A stretch of 32,497 nucleotides of DNA, from assembly GCA_024400495.1 (NCBI GenBank), contig JAKSMR010000029.1, forward strand, positions 1 through 32,497. The letters are read 5' to 3'. The position numbers were made by a program, and so were the translations under genes. The notes under the pieces were generated by a model, which saw nothing but the letters and a program-made list of their open reading frames with translations, was not told where the DNA came from and did no database searches. This DNA is from Bacteroidales bacterium (GTDB lineage Bacteria; Bacteroidota; Bacteroidia; Bacteroidales; P3). Position 1 is the stretch's first letter, and each line of letters starts with the position of its first letter. Positions 6,192 through 15,462 of this stretch are shown in pieces.

Positions 6192-8534
6192 TTATCTGAC
6201 TATCAGTATCTTCGCCACGGTTCTCATCTGTCCTTCCTCGTCGCTGGCAAAGACGAAATAGGTGCCGGAGGCGACCTTCTCGCCATTGTTTGTTCTGCCA
6301 TTCCATATCACTTGCCCTCCGGTAGCGGTACCGCTAAACACGATATGTCCGGCGATGTTGGTGATGTGGATGAGGGCGTTGCGGCTGAATCCGTTGATTG
6401 CAATAGGTCCGTCGTAGTCGGGACGCACGGGGTTGGGAAAAACGTGGACCGAGTCGGCTGGATAGTGGTTGGCGAATGTGGCTGTCCCGCGATAGGACTG
6501 GAGCCCTTTGTCGGTCCCGATGAAGACTTCTCCCGTGGTGGGAAGTATGGAGAGGGTCACTATCTTGTCGGAGAAGAGTTTGGAGTTTGACGCGGTAAAA
6601 TGCTGCAGCTCCTTCTGCCCGTTCTCGGAGATGAGATAGAGGCCTCCGCTAGCTGTTCCTACCCATTTGCAGTTGGCTCCGTCCACGGCAATAGATGTGA
6701 TGTTCTCGTAGGCCATCAGGTATTCGGCAAATTCTCCGTTGCTGATGGTGATATTCATGCAGGTGATGCCGGATTTCTCTCCGTGGCCGCCTCCGGGGAA
6801 GGCTTTGCCGTAGCTTCCAAGAACCTTAAGGCCTTTGTTTGTCCCGATCCAGATATCGCCATCGTGGTCTTGCACGATACAGTTGACCGACGAGGTTTCC
6901 ATCTTGCTTCCGTTGTTGGGGTCGACGTAGGCCATCTTCCCTTCCCCGTCGTGGAGGAAGATTTTGTTGGCTCTGCCGCAAAACCATTTGTAGTCGCGGA
7001 CGCTATCGCAGATGATTTTGTCTATCTCTTCTCCCTGTACAAAAGACTGTGTGTTGAAGGATTTCCAGGAGCCGTCTTTGAGTCTCACCACGAGTCCGTT
7101 GTCCACCAACGAATTGGTCATCCAGGCATTGCCTTTGCTGTCGAAAGCCACGGCTCCGGTACGTGTAGAGGTGTAGCCTTCCGACGTGTAGTCGCTTATG
7201 GCGTTGTTGGTGTTGGAGGAGTTGAAGATGTTGGTGATCTTGTTTTCGGTCAGCTCTACTATGCCGTAGCCCCATGCTGCTGCAAGAACCTGTTTGTCAT
7301 TCTTGGGGTTGACGGCAACGTCAACAATGTCGAACAGGTTGTCATTATGCCCGTTACGATCCATGCTTGCCCATTCCTCCTTTTTGAAGGTATAGACGTT
7401 GGGAGCCAGATAGGCGTTGGTGAAGGTGGTGGATTTCCCTCCAGGAGCGACCATCATGCGGTTCTTGTACGACTTGAGGCGATAGACGTTATCGCTAGCC
7501 GGGCTCTGCGGATGGGCAACGTCGAGGATGGTATTTGCTGGAGAGATCTTGATGAGTCCGCCCCAGTTGTGGGCTATCCAAAGGTTTCCATCTCTGTCGC
7601 AGAGGGCGTCGTTGGCTTCCATATCCATCCAGTCGATGTCTTGTGCGCACCATAGCCGGTTGTGGTTGGCTGAGTATACCACAACGGAGTCGAAATAGTT
7701 GACTGCCATCCTTCCGTTCGCCATCCGGAGGGTTCTGATGTTCCCTGAGAGGAGCGGACCAAGTCCGTTGTTGATAGGGGACAAGAGTCCGTTTGTAGCA
7801 GAATGGCCGAAGAGGCAGGTGGTTCCGTCTCCATAAAAATCCAAAGTGGAATAGAGCGTGTCGCCCATAGATTGGAGTGTCGAGATACTCATATCACGAA
7901 TGGTCGTGATGGTGTCGGGCATCCAGTTGGTGGCGATGTTGAGATGCCGGTTGTCTTTTCTTGCGTAGCGAAGACCGGCAGAGGTGGCGGCAAAAATCAG
8001 GCTGTCGGTAAAGGCGATGTCGTTCACGGCAAGGTAGCTGCCTCCGTCGCCGATATAGTAGGTCTCCTCTATCTCGTGGCGTACCAGATCCACCACGACA
8101 ATGCCGAAGCCACAAGCCAGATAGGCTCTGCGGCCGAAGAAGCGTATGTGGTTGATTCCTTTGTCGCCTCCGATGGAGCTGCGCTTGATGTCGGAGATGT
8201 TGTAGGTCTTTTCGTCCTGTACGAGGTCGATGTTGGAGTTGGTGTAGGCAATGACCAAGGTGTGGGTAAGAGGGTCGTAGGCGATGGTTTTGATGCCTGC
8301 ATCGCTCAGCCCTTGGGGTTTGCTCAGTCGCGAGATGGTCGACTGGCTGAGGTTGTAGCTGAAGGCCCCCATCTTTCCTGCTCCATAGATGTTGCCTTCT
8401 TCAAAGGCAAAGGCCAGCTCGTGCAGAGAGGAGTAGCAGAGATGGTCGCGCCATTGGCCTATGCCTATCTGGGCGAAGGCTGCCGTTCCCCAGAGGATCA
8501 GTAGCGGAAGGATTATGGTCTTGATAGTTTTCAT
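6192..8534 (-). CDS. porZ: PorZ-like T9SS cell-surface protein (two beta-propellers and CTD)
   Basis: PorZ is a surface part of the type IX secretion attachment complex (with PorU, PorV and PorQ), thought to deliver anionic LPS for cargo anchoring. The 780-residue length equals that of characterised PorZ (about 776). A signal peptide (1-21, ending AAFAQ) is followed by the typical GIGQWRDHLCYSSLHELAF. Propeller repeats follow, such as DRDGNLWIAHNWGGLIKI, DSKGNAWMTNSLVDNGLVV, DHDGDIWIGTNKGLKVL and VDGANCKWVGTASGGLYLI. The C-terminal type A sorting domain (about 698-780) starts VHVFPNPVRPDYDGPI and ends KILIVR. The gene lies 9 bases after mreD and 31 before recO; linkage with recO is common in Bacteroidota. 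Confidence 0.88.
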   Translation of the reverse strand: MKTIKTIILPLLILWGTAAFAQIGIGQWRDHLCYSSLHELAFAFEEGNIYGAGKMGAFSYNLSQSTISRLSKPQGLSDAGIKTIAYDPLTHTLVIAYTNSNIDLVQDEKTYNISDIKRSSIGGDKGINHIRFFGRRAYLACGFGIVVVDLVRHEIEETYYIGDGGSYLAVNDIAFTDSLIFAATSAGLRYARKDNRHLNIATNWMPDTITTIRDMSISTLQSMGDTLYSTLDFYGDGTTCLFGHSATNGLLSPINNGLGPLLSGNIRTLRMANGRMAVNYFDSVVVYSANHNRLWCAQDIDWMDMEANDALCDRDGNLWIAHNWGGLIKISPANTILDVAHPQSPASDNVYRLKSYKNRMMVAPGGKSTTFTNAYLAPNVYTFKKEEWASMDRNGHNDNLFDIVDVAVNPKNDKQVLAAAWGYGIVELTENKITNIFNSSNTNNAISDYTSEGYTSTRTGAVAFDSKGNAWMTNSLVDNGLVVRLKDGSWKSFNTQSFVQGEEIDKIICDSVRDYKWFCGRANKIFLHDGEGKMAYVDPNNGSKMETSSVNCIVQDHDGDIWIGTNKGLKVLGSYGKAFPGGGHGEKSGITCMNITISNGEFAEYLMAYENITSIAVDGANCKWVGTASGGLYLISENGQKELQHFTASNSKLFSDKIVTLSILPTTGEVFIGTDKGLQSYRGTATFANHYPADSVHVFPNPVRPDYDGPIAINGFSRNALIHITNIAGHIVFSGTATGGQVIWNGRTNNGEKVASGTYFVFASDEEGQMRTVAKILIVR

Positions 8535-8543
8535 AGGCGGTCG

Positions 8544-9056
8544 TTATTGCTTTTGAGGGATGAAGATGGCTTGGTAGACAATGGCCAGGATTCCGGTCGC
8601 CAGGGTGCTGAGGATGGAGGAGATGAGTATTGTTCCGAAGTCGCGCAGGCTGAACATCTCTAGCAGGAAATAGGCGAAGGAGTAGATGAAGAGGTTCAGG
8701 GTCAGGAAGATGACATATTGCTGGGCGACAACGGTTCGGATGCTGGGCGTGAGGATGGTTGTCTGCTCGCCACGGGTGAGGATCTTGTCGGCAAAAACGA
8801 TGCGGCAGAAAGCCACCAGGGTGCAGGAGAAGGTGTGGAAGCCCGGCATATTGTCGAAGATGTCAACCATCAGTCCCGAGCCGAAGGCGATGAGGATCAA
8901 GGCTACCTTCGACAGGTCTGTAGGTAGCATCAGGATGAACAGCACGTAGAGGAAGGGGGTGATGTACCCGCCAAGATAGACGTTGTTCAGCACCACTACC
9001 TGGAGCAGTAGCAGGAAGAGGAACCGGAGGATGTTGCGTATGAGGAGGTTGTTCAT
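8544..9056 (-). CDS. mreD: Rod shape-determining protein MreD
   Basis: A 170-residue membrane protein with about five hydrophobic segments (FLFLLLLQVVVLNNVYLGG, FLYVLFILMLPTDL, VALILIAFGSGLMVDIFD, FLTLNLFIYSFAYFLL and ILSTLATGILAIVYQAIF). MreD is part of the elongasome that positions cell-wall synthesis in rod-shaped cells. The identity rests on size, topology and position directly after mreC (21-base gap). No mreB, pbp2 or rodA is adjacent here. Confidence 0.85.
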   Translation of the reverse strand: MNNLLIRNILRFLFLLLLQVVVLNNVYLGGYITPFLYVLFILMLPTDLSKVALILIAFGSGLMVDIFDNMPGFHTFSCTLVAFCRIVFADKILTRGEQTTILTPSIRTVVAQQYVIFLTLNLFIYSFAYFLLEMFSLRDFGTILISSILSTLATGILAIVYQAIFIPQKQ

Positions 9057-9077
9057 AGTTTGGCGCTGTTGGGGATG

Positions 9078-9920
9078 TTATTTCTTTTTTTCGAGTTCTT
9101 GTGTGGCTCGCATCAATGCGTCTTGCTCGGCTTTGAAGTGGTTGTCGACAACATAGACGTGAGACAGGTTGACGAAGTCTGTGGCGAGACGGACCTTGAT
9201 GCGATAGAAGCCGCTGCCTTTCTCTGCTTCGGCCTCTTCGATGTATCCGGCTGGGATGTTCTCGGGGAAGTCGTTGGCAAAGCCGGAGGTTACGATGGTG
9301 TCGCCTTTGTAGAGCTTGTAGGTCGTGGGGATGTCGATTACGGTACCGTAGCGGTAGTCTTTGCCGTCCCATACCAACGTTCCCGTGAGGTCGGTACGGC
9401 GCAGCTTCACGCTATTGCGGCTCTCGGGATGGAGCACGGGCATAATGGTGGCGAAGTTTCCGGTAGTGTTGACAACCACACCCACGATGCCTTGGGGCGA
9501 GATAACGGCCATGTCGGTCTTGATGCCTTGGTTGCGTCCTTTGTTGATCATCAGATAGTTGTTGCTGTGTGTCCACGAGCTTTTGATGATCTGGGCCTCG
9601 GTATAGGTGTAGTGGCGTTTGTGGACGGTATCGCCTACGCGGAAGATGCTGTCGGTATAGTGGATATAGGATGATGCCAGCTGGGCTCGGAGGTTGGCGT
9701 TTTCGGCAGCCAGGCGGTCGTTCTCTTTCTTCAGCCCGAAGTAGTCGCCTACCGACGAGACGCCGCTATACCATTCGCCGGCAAGGCCGTTGCCCCACGA
9801 CACGAGGCGCGAGCTTTGGTAGTAGCTGTTGCGCGAGATCATGACAAGGGCCACGATCTCGAGGATGAAGAAGAGGAAGACATAGTTGTATCGTCTCAGA
9901 AATTCGAATAGCGAGCGCAT
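9078..9920 (-). CDS. mreC: Rod shape-determining protein MreC
   Basis: MreC is a bitopic membrane protein that scaffolds the elongasome in the periplasm. The 280-residue protein has one transmembrane helix (about 11-30), a coiled coil (about 63-83, LKKENDRLAAENANLRAQL) and the beta-rich MreC domain. The latter includes MINKGRNQGIKTDMAVISPQGIVGVV, a classic segment, and GDTIVTSGFANDFPENIPAGYIEE. It precedes mreD by 21 bases and follows gmk by 17 bases. Confidence 0.94.
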   Translation of the reverse strand: MRSLFEFLRRYNYVFLFFILEIVALVMISRNSYYQSSRLVSWGNGLAGEWYSGVSSVGDYFGLKKENDRLAAENANLRAQLASSYIHYTDSIFRVGDTVHKRHYTYTEAQIIKSSWTHSNNYLMINKGRNQGIKTDMAVISPQGIVGVVVNTTGNFATIMPVLHPESRNSVKLRRTDLTGTLVWDGKDYRYGTVIDIPTTYKLYKGDTIVTSGFANDFPENIPAGYIEEAEAEKGSGFYRIKVRLATDFVNLSHVYVVDNHFKAEQDALMRATQELEKKK

Positions 9921-9937
9921 AGGTCAGAGTGGTGTGG

Positions 9938-10507
9938 TTAGATTCCCAGGAAATTGCAGATGGCCTGTTTGGTTTCTTCTACGGCTGTTTGAAGGTCGTT
10001 GTTCACGATGGTGCGGTCGAAATAGGGTGCTTCTTCGAGTTCCTTTGCCGAGCGGCCGAGGCGTTTCTGGATCGACTCCTCGCTGTCGGTTCCGCGGCTG
10101 CGGAGGCGTTGCTCGAGCACTTCGATGCTGGGGGGCATCACGAAGATGGAGAGGGCTTTGTCGCCGAAGTATTTCTTGATGTTCTTGCCTCCGTTCACGT
10201 CCACGTCGAAGATGATCACGTGTCCGTTGTCCCAGATGCGGTCGATCTCGCTCTTGAGGGTTCCGTAGCAGGTGCCTTGGTAGACCTCTTCCCACTCGAG
10301 GAACTCGTCCTTGGCTGCACGTTGTTTGAACTCGTCGTTGGAGAGGAAATAGTATTCGATGCCGTGTTTCTCGTCGCCGCGAGGCTGACGGCTGGTGGCG
10401 GAGATGGAGAACTCGAAGCAGTCGAAATAGGTGAGGAGCTGCTTGATGATGGTGGTCTTGCCACAGCCGGAGGGGGCGGAGAAGAGGATGGCTTTGCGGT
10501 TGTCCAT
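9938..10507 (-). CDS. gmk: Guanylate kinase
   Basis: Gmk phosphorylates GMP to GDP. The 189-residue protein has the P-loop SAPSGCGKTTI (10-20), the GMP-binding segment FEFSISATSRQPRGDEKHGIEYYF, and FLEWEEVYQGTCYGT and IFDVDVNGGKNIKKYF further on. Length is typical. It is the second gene of the operon, 18 bases after the acidic unknown protein and 17 before mreC. Confidence 0.97.
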   Translation of the reverse strand: MDNRKAILFSAPSGCGKTTIIKQLLTYFDCFEFSISATSRQPRGDEKHGIEYYFLSNDEFKQRAAKDEFLEWEEVYQGTCYGTLKSEIDRIWDNGHVIIFDVDVNGGKNIKKYFGDKALSIFVMPPSIEVLEQRLRSRGTDSEESIQKRLGRSAKELEEAPYFDRTIVNNDLQTAVEETKQAICNFLGI

Positions 10508-10525
10508 AGTTGCTTTATGTGGAGG

Positions 10526-11827
10526 TTAGAATTTGCGGTTGAGGATGGTGTAGAAGGTTTGAACGGCGAGCGACTCGTTGTCCCATTCGTAGGCGGCGGC
10601 AGTCTCGGCGACGTAGGCCATGGCTTCCTCGCTGTCGTCGATGGCGTTGAGGCGCATGATGAAATCGTTGTAGGCTCTCATATTGTTGCGGAAGAGGTTG
10701 CTCATGAAGCTGAATTTGTCGCTGATGCTGATAATCTCGTTCAGGTTGCTGACTTTCTTCTTCTGTGCTCCGAGCTGAGTGTCGAGAGTGGTGCGGTTGC
10801 TGCCGAGGGTGTCGGCTAGGGTGCGTACCGTGGCGCCTGAGCTGGCTTGTGCGCCGGCGCTCTGTTTGAGGATGTCGAACAGGGAGGTGGCGGCTTTGGG
10901 CTGGGCGGCGGGTTGCTCGGGCTTGGGAGTCTCCTTTACGGGTTCGGGCTCAGACTTGGGTTCGGGTTCGGGCTTGGGCTCAGGCTGAGGCTGAGGTTCG
11001 GGCTTGGGCTCTTCGGCTACGGGGGCGGGAGCTTCTGCTGCGGGCTCGGGAGCGGGCTGGGGTTTGCTCTCGGCGAAGAGGTCGGAGAGGGTGGGCTGAG
11101 GTTTCACGCTATCGCCGAAGGAGCGGGGAGTCTGCTGGCTCTGGAGTTTGTCCCAGAGGGTGGGGGCGGGAGCAGGCTCGGCCGGGGTCTCGGGTTCGTC
11201 GGCAAAGAGGGCGTCGTTTTCGTGGCCGTCGAGCTGTTCCATCACCATGGTCGATGCGGCAGGAGTGGCGTCGGGCTCTTCGGCAAAGGTGGGCTCTTCG
11301 TCGATGACGGGAGCGATGGGCTCGGCTTCAACGGGAGCCTTTTCGGCAACGGCTTCCTCGACGGGCTCTGCGGCTACTTCCTCGACGGGCTCTTCGGTAG
11401 CGAGGGGCTCTTCTTCCACTTCTATCTCGATCTCTTCGGGCTGGGCCATTGCTTCTGCTGTTGCGGCAACGGCTGCTGCGGCCACAACGGCTTCAACGAC
11501 GGGCTCGGCAACAGGAGTTTCTTCTGCTGCAGGAGCTTCTTCTACGACGGGAGTTTCCTCTATCACGGGTTCTTCCTCTTTGGGCTCTTCGGCAATGGGC
11601 TCTTCGGCGGCAGGTTCTTCGGCCTTTGCAATCACTTCTTCAACTGCTGCTACGGGCTGCTGCTCTTGTGCGTTAAGGGTGAGCACGATGCCGTACATTC
11701 GGCGCAGCTGCTCGAGGGCCAGGTCGATTTCGATTTGTGCCATAGGAGCATCGCTCTCCGAAAGGCGTGCGACAACGGCAGAAAGTTTCTTCAGTTCTTC
11801 GTTCAGATGGTTCAGCGCTTCTCTCAT
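10526..11827 (-). CDS. Acidic Glu/Pro/Ala-rich protein of unknown function
   Basis: A 433-residue protein that I do not recognise by name. The N-terminus (about 1-50) is predicted helical or coiled coil (LNHLNEELKKLSAVVARLSES). A long low-complexity stretch (about 55-310) is dominated by Glu, Ala and Pro with runs of EEP, PVAEE and PEPEPKPE; it is probably disordered and strongly acidic. The C-terminal 110 residues are ordered, with TLADTLGSNRTTLDTQLG, FSFMSNLFRNNMRAYNDFIMRLNAIDDSEEAMAYV and FYTILNRKF at the end. No signal peptide or membrane segment is present. The ordered ends joined by a flexible linker suggest a scaffold or tether. As first gene of the gmk-mreC-mreD-porZ-recO operon it could act in envelope growth, which is inference only. 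Confidence 0.8.
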   Translation of the reverse strand: MREALNHLNEELKKLSAVVARLSESDAPMAQIEIDLALEQLRRMYGIVLTLNAQEQQPVAAVEEVIAKAEEPAAEEPIAEEPKEEEPVIEETPVVEEAPAAEETPVAEPVVEAVVAAAAVAATAEAMAQPEEIEIEVEEEPLATEEPVEEVAAEPVEEAVAEKAPVEAEPIAPVIDEEPTFAEEPDATPAASTMVMEQLDGHENDALFADEPETPAEPAPAPTLWDKLQSQQTPRSFGDSVKPQPTLSDLFAESKPQPAPEPAAEAPAPVAEEPKPEPQPQPEPKPEPEPKSEPEPVKETPKPEQPAAQPKAATSLFDILKQSAGAQASSGATVRTLADTLGSNRTTLDTQLGAQKKKVSNLNEIISISDKFSFMSNLFRNNMRAYNDFIMRLNAIDDSEEAMAYVAETAAAYEWDNESLAVQTFYTILNRKF

Positions 11828-12138
11828 CTCAGTCTGTGTTTTTTATAGTTTTTACACTCCCCAAGCCAACCCCATGTGGGCTTAGGGAATTGATTTTTAA
11901 TACGATATTTTTATTGCCCATCACTTGAATGGAATTGTAAAATTACTTATAAAAAACGCATAATGCGCACGTGTTGCGAAAAAGTTATCCTCAGTCTCGG
12001 TTGATAACTATGCAAGTGGTTGAATTATAAATTGCTATCCTTCGAAAAATCTTTCTTCTCCGGCCCGTTCCGTCGCAGAAGCGGAGAATCCCCCAAGGCG
12101 CTCCTTTTCCCCGGCCTCAATTCCGCTCCAGCATCGAC
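11828..12138. other. Intergenic region upstream of the operon: no gene seen
   Basis: This is the start of a 669-base gap between divergent genes. It contains an imperfect hairpin at 11857-11885 (CCCAAGCC against GGGCTTAGGG), which would lie in the minus-strand leader of the acidic-protein gene. It also contains an inverted repeat AGTTATC (11983-11989) / GATAACT (12003-12009). AT-rich sequence around 11895-11960 probably holds the minus-strand promoter, but no exact consensus was found. Confidence 0.4.
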
Positions 12139-12241
12139 CTAGCCATAATGTAGCACCTATCTAGCCATAGTCTAGCGCCTAGAATTTCCGAGAGTGGTGC
12201 GACAGTAATGCGACAGTAATGCGACGCAAGTGCGACGCTAG
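12139..12241 (-). repeat. 11-base-period arrays, two blocks upstream of the M16 peptidase
   Basis: Block one (12139-12182) has four 11-base units: CTAGCCATAAT, GTAGCACCTAT, CTAGCCATAGT and CTAGCGCCTAG. Block two (12198-12241) has four: TGCGACAGTAA twice, TGCGACGCAAG and TGCGACGCTAG. The last is the reverse complement (cyclically shifted) of the unit in the array at 5291. The two blocks are 15 bases apart. From 12242 to the promoter no gene is evident. Confidence 0.75.
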
Positions 12242-12415
12242 AGCGTGTCGGCACCTGGGAAGGAACGGCTTGAGGGGCTGAATTTTCTCTTTTCGGCAGG
12301 CGAAAAGCCTCCCTTTTCTCGGCTGGAAGGACAAGAGGGGGAAGAATAAAATGTTGAACAGCAGGGGTTTGTGCGCGCGATGAAAAAATTGTTATAATTA
12401 TTAAAATAATTATCG

Positions 12416-12423
12416 TAAATTTG
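12416..12423 (+). promoter_or_regulatory. Probable -7 element for the M16 peptidase gene
   Basis: TAAATTTG matches TAnnTTTG and lies 73 bases upstream of the ATG, within a strongly AT-rich stretch. The nearest TTG (12389-12391) is 24 bases away, a little farther than the usual 19-21, so the -33 assignment is uncertain. Confidence 0.5.
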
Positions 12424-12496
12424 CTTGTTCGTTCCGTCGCTATGCGTCGGGGATTACGTACAGAAAAATAGTAATTTAATAAAAAAATAATCATTT

Positions 12497-15406
12497 ATGA
12501 AGAAACTCAAATTTCTTGTTAGTATGATGGTTGTGCTGCTTCTTGCTGGCTCCGCTTTTGCCCAGAAGAGATACAGCTACAAAACCTTCAACAACGACCC
12601 CATGGGTGTTCGCGAATACACTCTGGACAATGGTCTTAAAGTTTATATGAGCGTTTACAAGGATGCTCCTAAGGTTCAGACCTACATCGCTGTACGTGCC
12701 GGTTCGAAGAACGATCCCGCCACCACTACCGGTCTGGCTCACTACCTCGAGCACATGATGTTCAAGGGCACCCAGAAGCTCGGCACTACCGACTGGGAGA
12801 AGGAGAAAGTCCTCATCCAGGCTATCGAAGACCTCTTTGAGGCTTATCGTATGTTCGACGATCAGGCTACCCGTACCGCTATCTATCACAAGATCGACTC
12901 GCTCAGCTACGAGGCTTCCAAGATTGCCGTTGCCAACGAGTACGACAAGGCTATGAGCGCCATCGGTTCTACCGGTACCAACGCCTTCACCAGCAACGAC
13001 TACACCATGTATGTGGAGAACATCCCCAACAACCAGATCGAAACCTGGTGCGAAGTTCAGGCTGACCGCTTCCAGAACCTCGTGCTCCGTCTCTTCCATA
13101 CCGAGCTCGAAACCATCTACGAGGAGAAGAATATGAGCCTCACCAAGGACAACCGTCGTGCCAACGAGGCTATGCTCTCTGCTCTCTTCCCCCACCATCC
13201 CTATGGCACCCAGACCACCCTCGGCGAGGGCGACCACCTCAAGAACCCCTCCATGCGCAACATCCGCAACTTTGTGGCCCAGTACTATGTGCCCAACAAC
13301 ATCTGCATCTCCATGGCCGGCGACTTCGATCCCGAAGAGGCTATCAAGATCATCGACAAATACTGGGGCAACATGAAACCCGGCAACGTTCCCGTATTCG
13401 TCAAGACTCCCGAAACTCCCATCACCACTCCCATCGTGAAGAACATTACCGGTCTTGATCCCGAGAATCTGACCGTCGCTTATCGTATCAACGAAGGCAA
13501 CGGCAGCCGTCAGATCATGCTTGCTGAGCTCCTCGGCGAGGTTCTCAACAACGGCAAGTGCGGTCTCATCGACCTCAACCTCAACCAGCAGCAGAAGTGC
13601 ATGGGCGCCTATGCTGGTGTGTATAACCTCAACGACTATGGCTGCTTCATCCTTGGCGGCCGTCCCGCTCCCGGACAGACTCTCGACCAGCTCCGCGACC
13701 TCCTCTTCGAACAGGTTGAACTCGTAAAACAGGGCAAATTCGACGAGTGGATGCTTGAAGCTGCCATCAACAACACCAAGCTCTCCCTCATGAAGCAGGC
13801 CGAAAGCAACAACAGCCGCGCTAGCGCCATGGCTTACGCCTTCGTCCAGCATCAGAACTGGCAGGATGTCTGCAACGAGATTGACGAGCTTGCCAAAATC
13901 ACCAAGAAAGACCTCGTCAATTTCGCCAACGAAATTCTCAAGGCCAACAACTACGTTCAGATCAACAAGCTCCAGGGCCAGCCCGAGAGCATCGTGAAGG
14001 TTGCCAAACCCGCTATTACTCCTATCGAGGTAGGCCGCGACAACGAGAGCGCTTTCCTCAAAGAGATCAAGGCCCGCAAGGTAAAAGAGATCGAGCCCAA
14101 ATTCTTCGACCCCAAGAACGACGTTACCAAAGGTAAGCTTGCCAACGGCAGCGAGATTCTCTACGTAAAGAACGAAGAGAACAAGACCTTCAACCTCGAC
14201 TACTACTTTGAGTTTGGCGAGAATGCCGACAAGGCTTACGATATGGCTTCTGACCTGATGGAATATCTGGCTACCTCCAAGCATACCCCCGAGCAGCTCC
14301 AGCAGGAATTCTACAAACTGGCTTGCAACTACAACTTCTCTGTTGGCGGCGAGAACATGACTGTTTCTATCAGCGGTCTTGCCGAGAACATGACTAAGGC
14401 TATGGCCCTGGTTGAAGAGATCTTCTCCGACCTCCAGCCCAACGACCAGATGCTCAAACTCCTCGTAGAGCGTATCATCAAGAGCCGTGCCGACGGCAAA
14501 GGCAACCAGCAGACTATGTTCCGCGCTCTCTGCAACTACGGTATGTATGGCGAGGAACTGGTTAAGGAATCCCTTACCGATGCTGAGCTTCGCGCTTATA
14601 CCAGCGAGCAGCTTATCGCAAAACTCAAAGGCCTCTTCTCCTACAACCATCGCGTACTCTACTATGGTCCCGAAAGCCTCGATGCTGTCAAGTCTATCGT
14701 AGCAGCAAACCACAACACCCCCAAGAAACTTCAGAAAGCTCCCAAGAACAAAGAGTTCACCCCTCTGGCTGTCAACACCAATACCGTACTCTTCTGCGAC
14801 TATCCCGCAAACCAGACCTACCTCCAGGAATATTTCCGTGGCGGCAAGTACGACCTCAAGCTCCGTCCCGTTCTCAATGTATATAACGACTACTTTGGCG
14901 GCAGCATGAACGCTATCGTATTCCAGGAAATGCGCGAAAAACGCAGTCTTGCCTATACCGCTCAGTCCTACTATCGCAGCCCCAGCAAGAAGGACGGTTT
15001 CTACTACAACACCGCTATGATTGCTACCCAGAACGACAAACTTATCGACGCTCTCAACGCTTTCAACGACCTCTTCGAGCAGATGCCCGCCAGCGAGGGT
15101 AACTTCAACCTCGCCAAGGAGAGCTCCATCGCTCAGATGCGTACCGCCCGTACTACCAAGCGCAGCCTTATCTTCGCTTACCTCAGCTACGAGAAGATGG
15201 GTTGGAAGGAAAGCCCCAGCAAGAAGGACTTCCAGGTTTATCCTACCCTTACCATGCAGGATGTAATCAACTTCAACCAGAAGTACATCAAGGGTCAGAA
15301 AAAACTCTACATGTGCCTCGGCAAGGAGAGCGAAATGGACTTCAACGCCCTCGGCAAGTTTGGTAAGGTTGTCAAAATCGACGCCAGCAAGCTCTTCAAC
15401 TACTAG
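12497..15406 (+). CDS. Exported M16 (pitrilysin/insulinase) family zinc peptidase
   Basis: A 969-residue two-lobed M16 peptidase. A signal peptide (1-22, MKKLKFLVSMMVVLLLAGSA then FA) directs export. The active N-terminal lobe carries the inverted zinc motif HYLEH (82-86) and the downstream glutamate region LETIYEEKNMS (204-214, probable ligand Glu210). The second half contains an inactive M16 domain with KGKLANGSEILYVKNEENKTFNLDYYFEFG and the substrate-side motif FQEMREKRSLAYTAQSYYR. It probably degrades peptides in the periplasm or at the surface. Codon choice is strongly biased to C-ending codons (CTC, ATC, AAC, GAC), unlike its neighbours, which suggests high expression. It is a single-gene unit with its own terminator. 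Confidence 0.92.
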   Translation: MKKLKFLVSMMVVLLLAGSAFAQKRYSYKTFNNDPMGVREYTLDNGLKVYMSVYKDAPKVQTYIAVRAGSKNDPATTTGLAHYLEHMMFKGTQKLGTTDWEKEKVLIQAIEDLFEAYRMFDDQATRTAIYHKIDSLSYEASKIAVANEYDKAMSAIGSTGTNAFTSNDYTMYVENIPNNQIETWCEVQADRFQNLVLRLFHTELETIYEEKNMSLTKDNRRANEAMLSALFPHHPYGTQTTLGEGDHLKNPSMRNIRNFVAQYYVPNNICISMAGDFDPEEAIKIIDKYWGNMKPGNVPVFVKTPETPITTPIVKNITGLDPENLTVAYRINEGNGSRQIMLAELLGEVLNNGKCGLIDLNLNQQQKCMGAYAGVYNLNDYGCFILGGRPAPGQTLDQLRDLLFEQVELVKQGKFDEWMLEAAINNTKLSLMKQAESNNSRASAMAYAFVQHQNWQDVCNEIDELAKITKKDLVNFANEILKANNYVQINKLQGQPESIVKVAKPAITPIEVGRDNESAFLKEIKARKVKEIEPKFFDPKNDVTKGKLANGSEILYVKNEENKTFNLDYYFEFGENADKAYDMASDLMEYLATSKHTPEQLQQEFYKLACNYNFSVGGENMTVSISGLAENMTKAMALVEEIFSDLQPNDQMLKLLVERIIKSRADGKGNQQTMFRALCNYGMYGEELVKESLTDAELRAYTSEQLIAKLKGLFSYNHRVLYYGPESLDAVKSIVAANHNTPKKLQKAPKNKEFTPLAVNTNTVLFCDYPANQTYLQEYFRGGKYDLKLRPVLNVYNDYFGGSMNAIVFQEMREKRSLAYTAQSYYRSPSKKDGFYYNTAMIATQNDKLIDALNAFNDLFEQMPASEGNFNLAKESSIAQMRTARTTKRSLIFAYLSYEKMGWKESPSKKDFQVYPTLTMQDVINFNQKYIKGQKKLYMCLGKESEMDFNALGKFGKVVKIDASKLFNY

Positions 15407-15462
15407 TTGTCAAGCCCCCGATCTCCAGATCTAGGTCTTCAGATCGAGGCATATCCCTCAAG

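Noticed and set aside
6600-7655. 351-codon plus-strand frame opposite porZ
   Set aside because: PorZ motifs, signal peptide and C-terminal domain are on the minus strand. The plus-strand frame has no recognisable features.
10847-11848. Gly/Phe/Leu-rich 333-codon plus-strand frame
   Set aside because: It is the complement of the Glu/Pro/Ala-rich coding region of the acidic protein; the repetitive composition arises from that.
11983-12009. DnaA boxes or replication origin (TTATCCTCA and GATAACT nearby)
   Set aside because: Only one near-match to a DnaA box; no cluster of boxes, and no dnaA or dnaN nearby.
12117-12494. 125-codon minus-strand frame across the upstream region of the M16 gene
   Set aside because: It runs through the 11-base arrays and the AT-rich promoter region and lacks protein-like composition.
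12491-14713. 740-codon open frame on the minus strand opposite the M16 peptidase
   Set aside because: The opposite strand encodes a clear M16 peptidase with signal peptide and HxxEH motif. The antisense frame is a by-product of C-ending codon bias and has low-complexity Val/Glu/Leu content.
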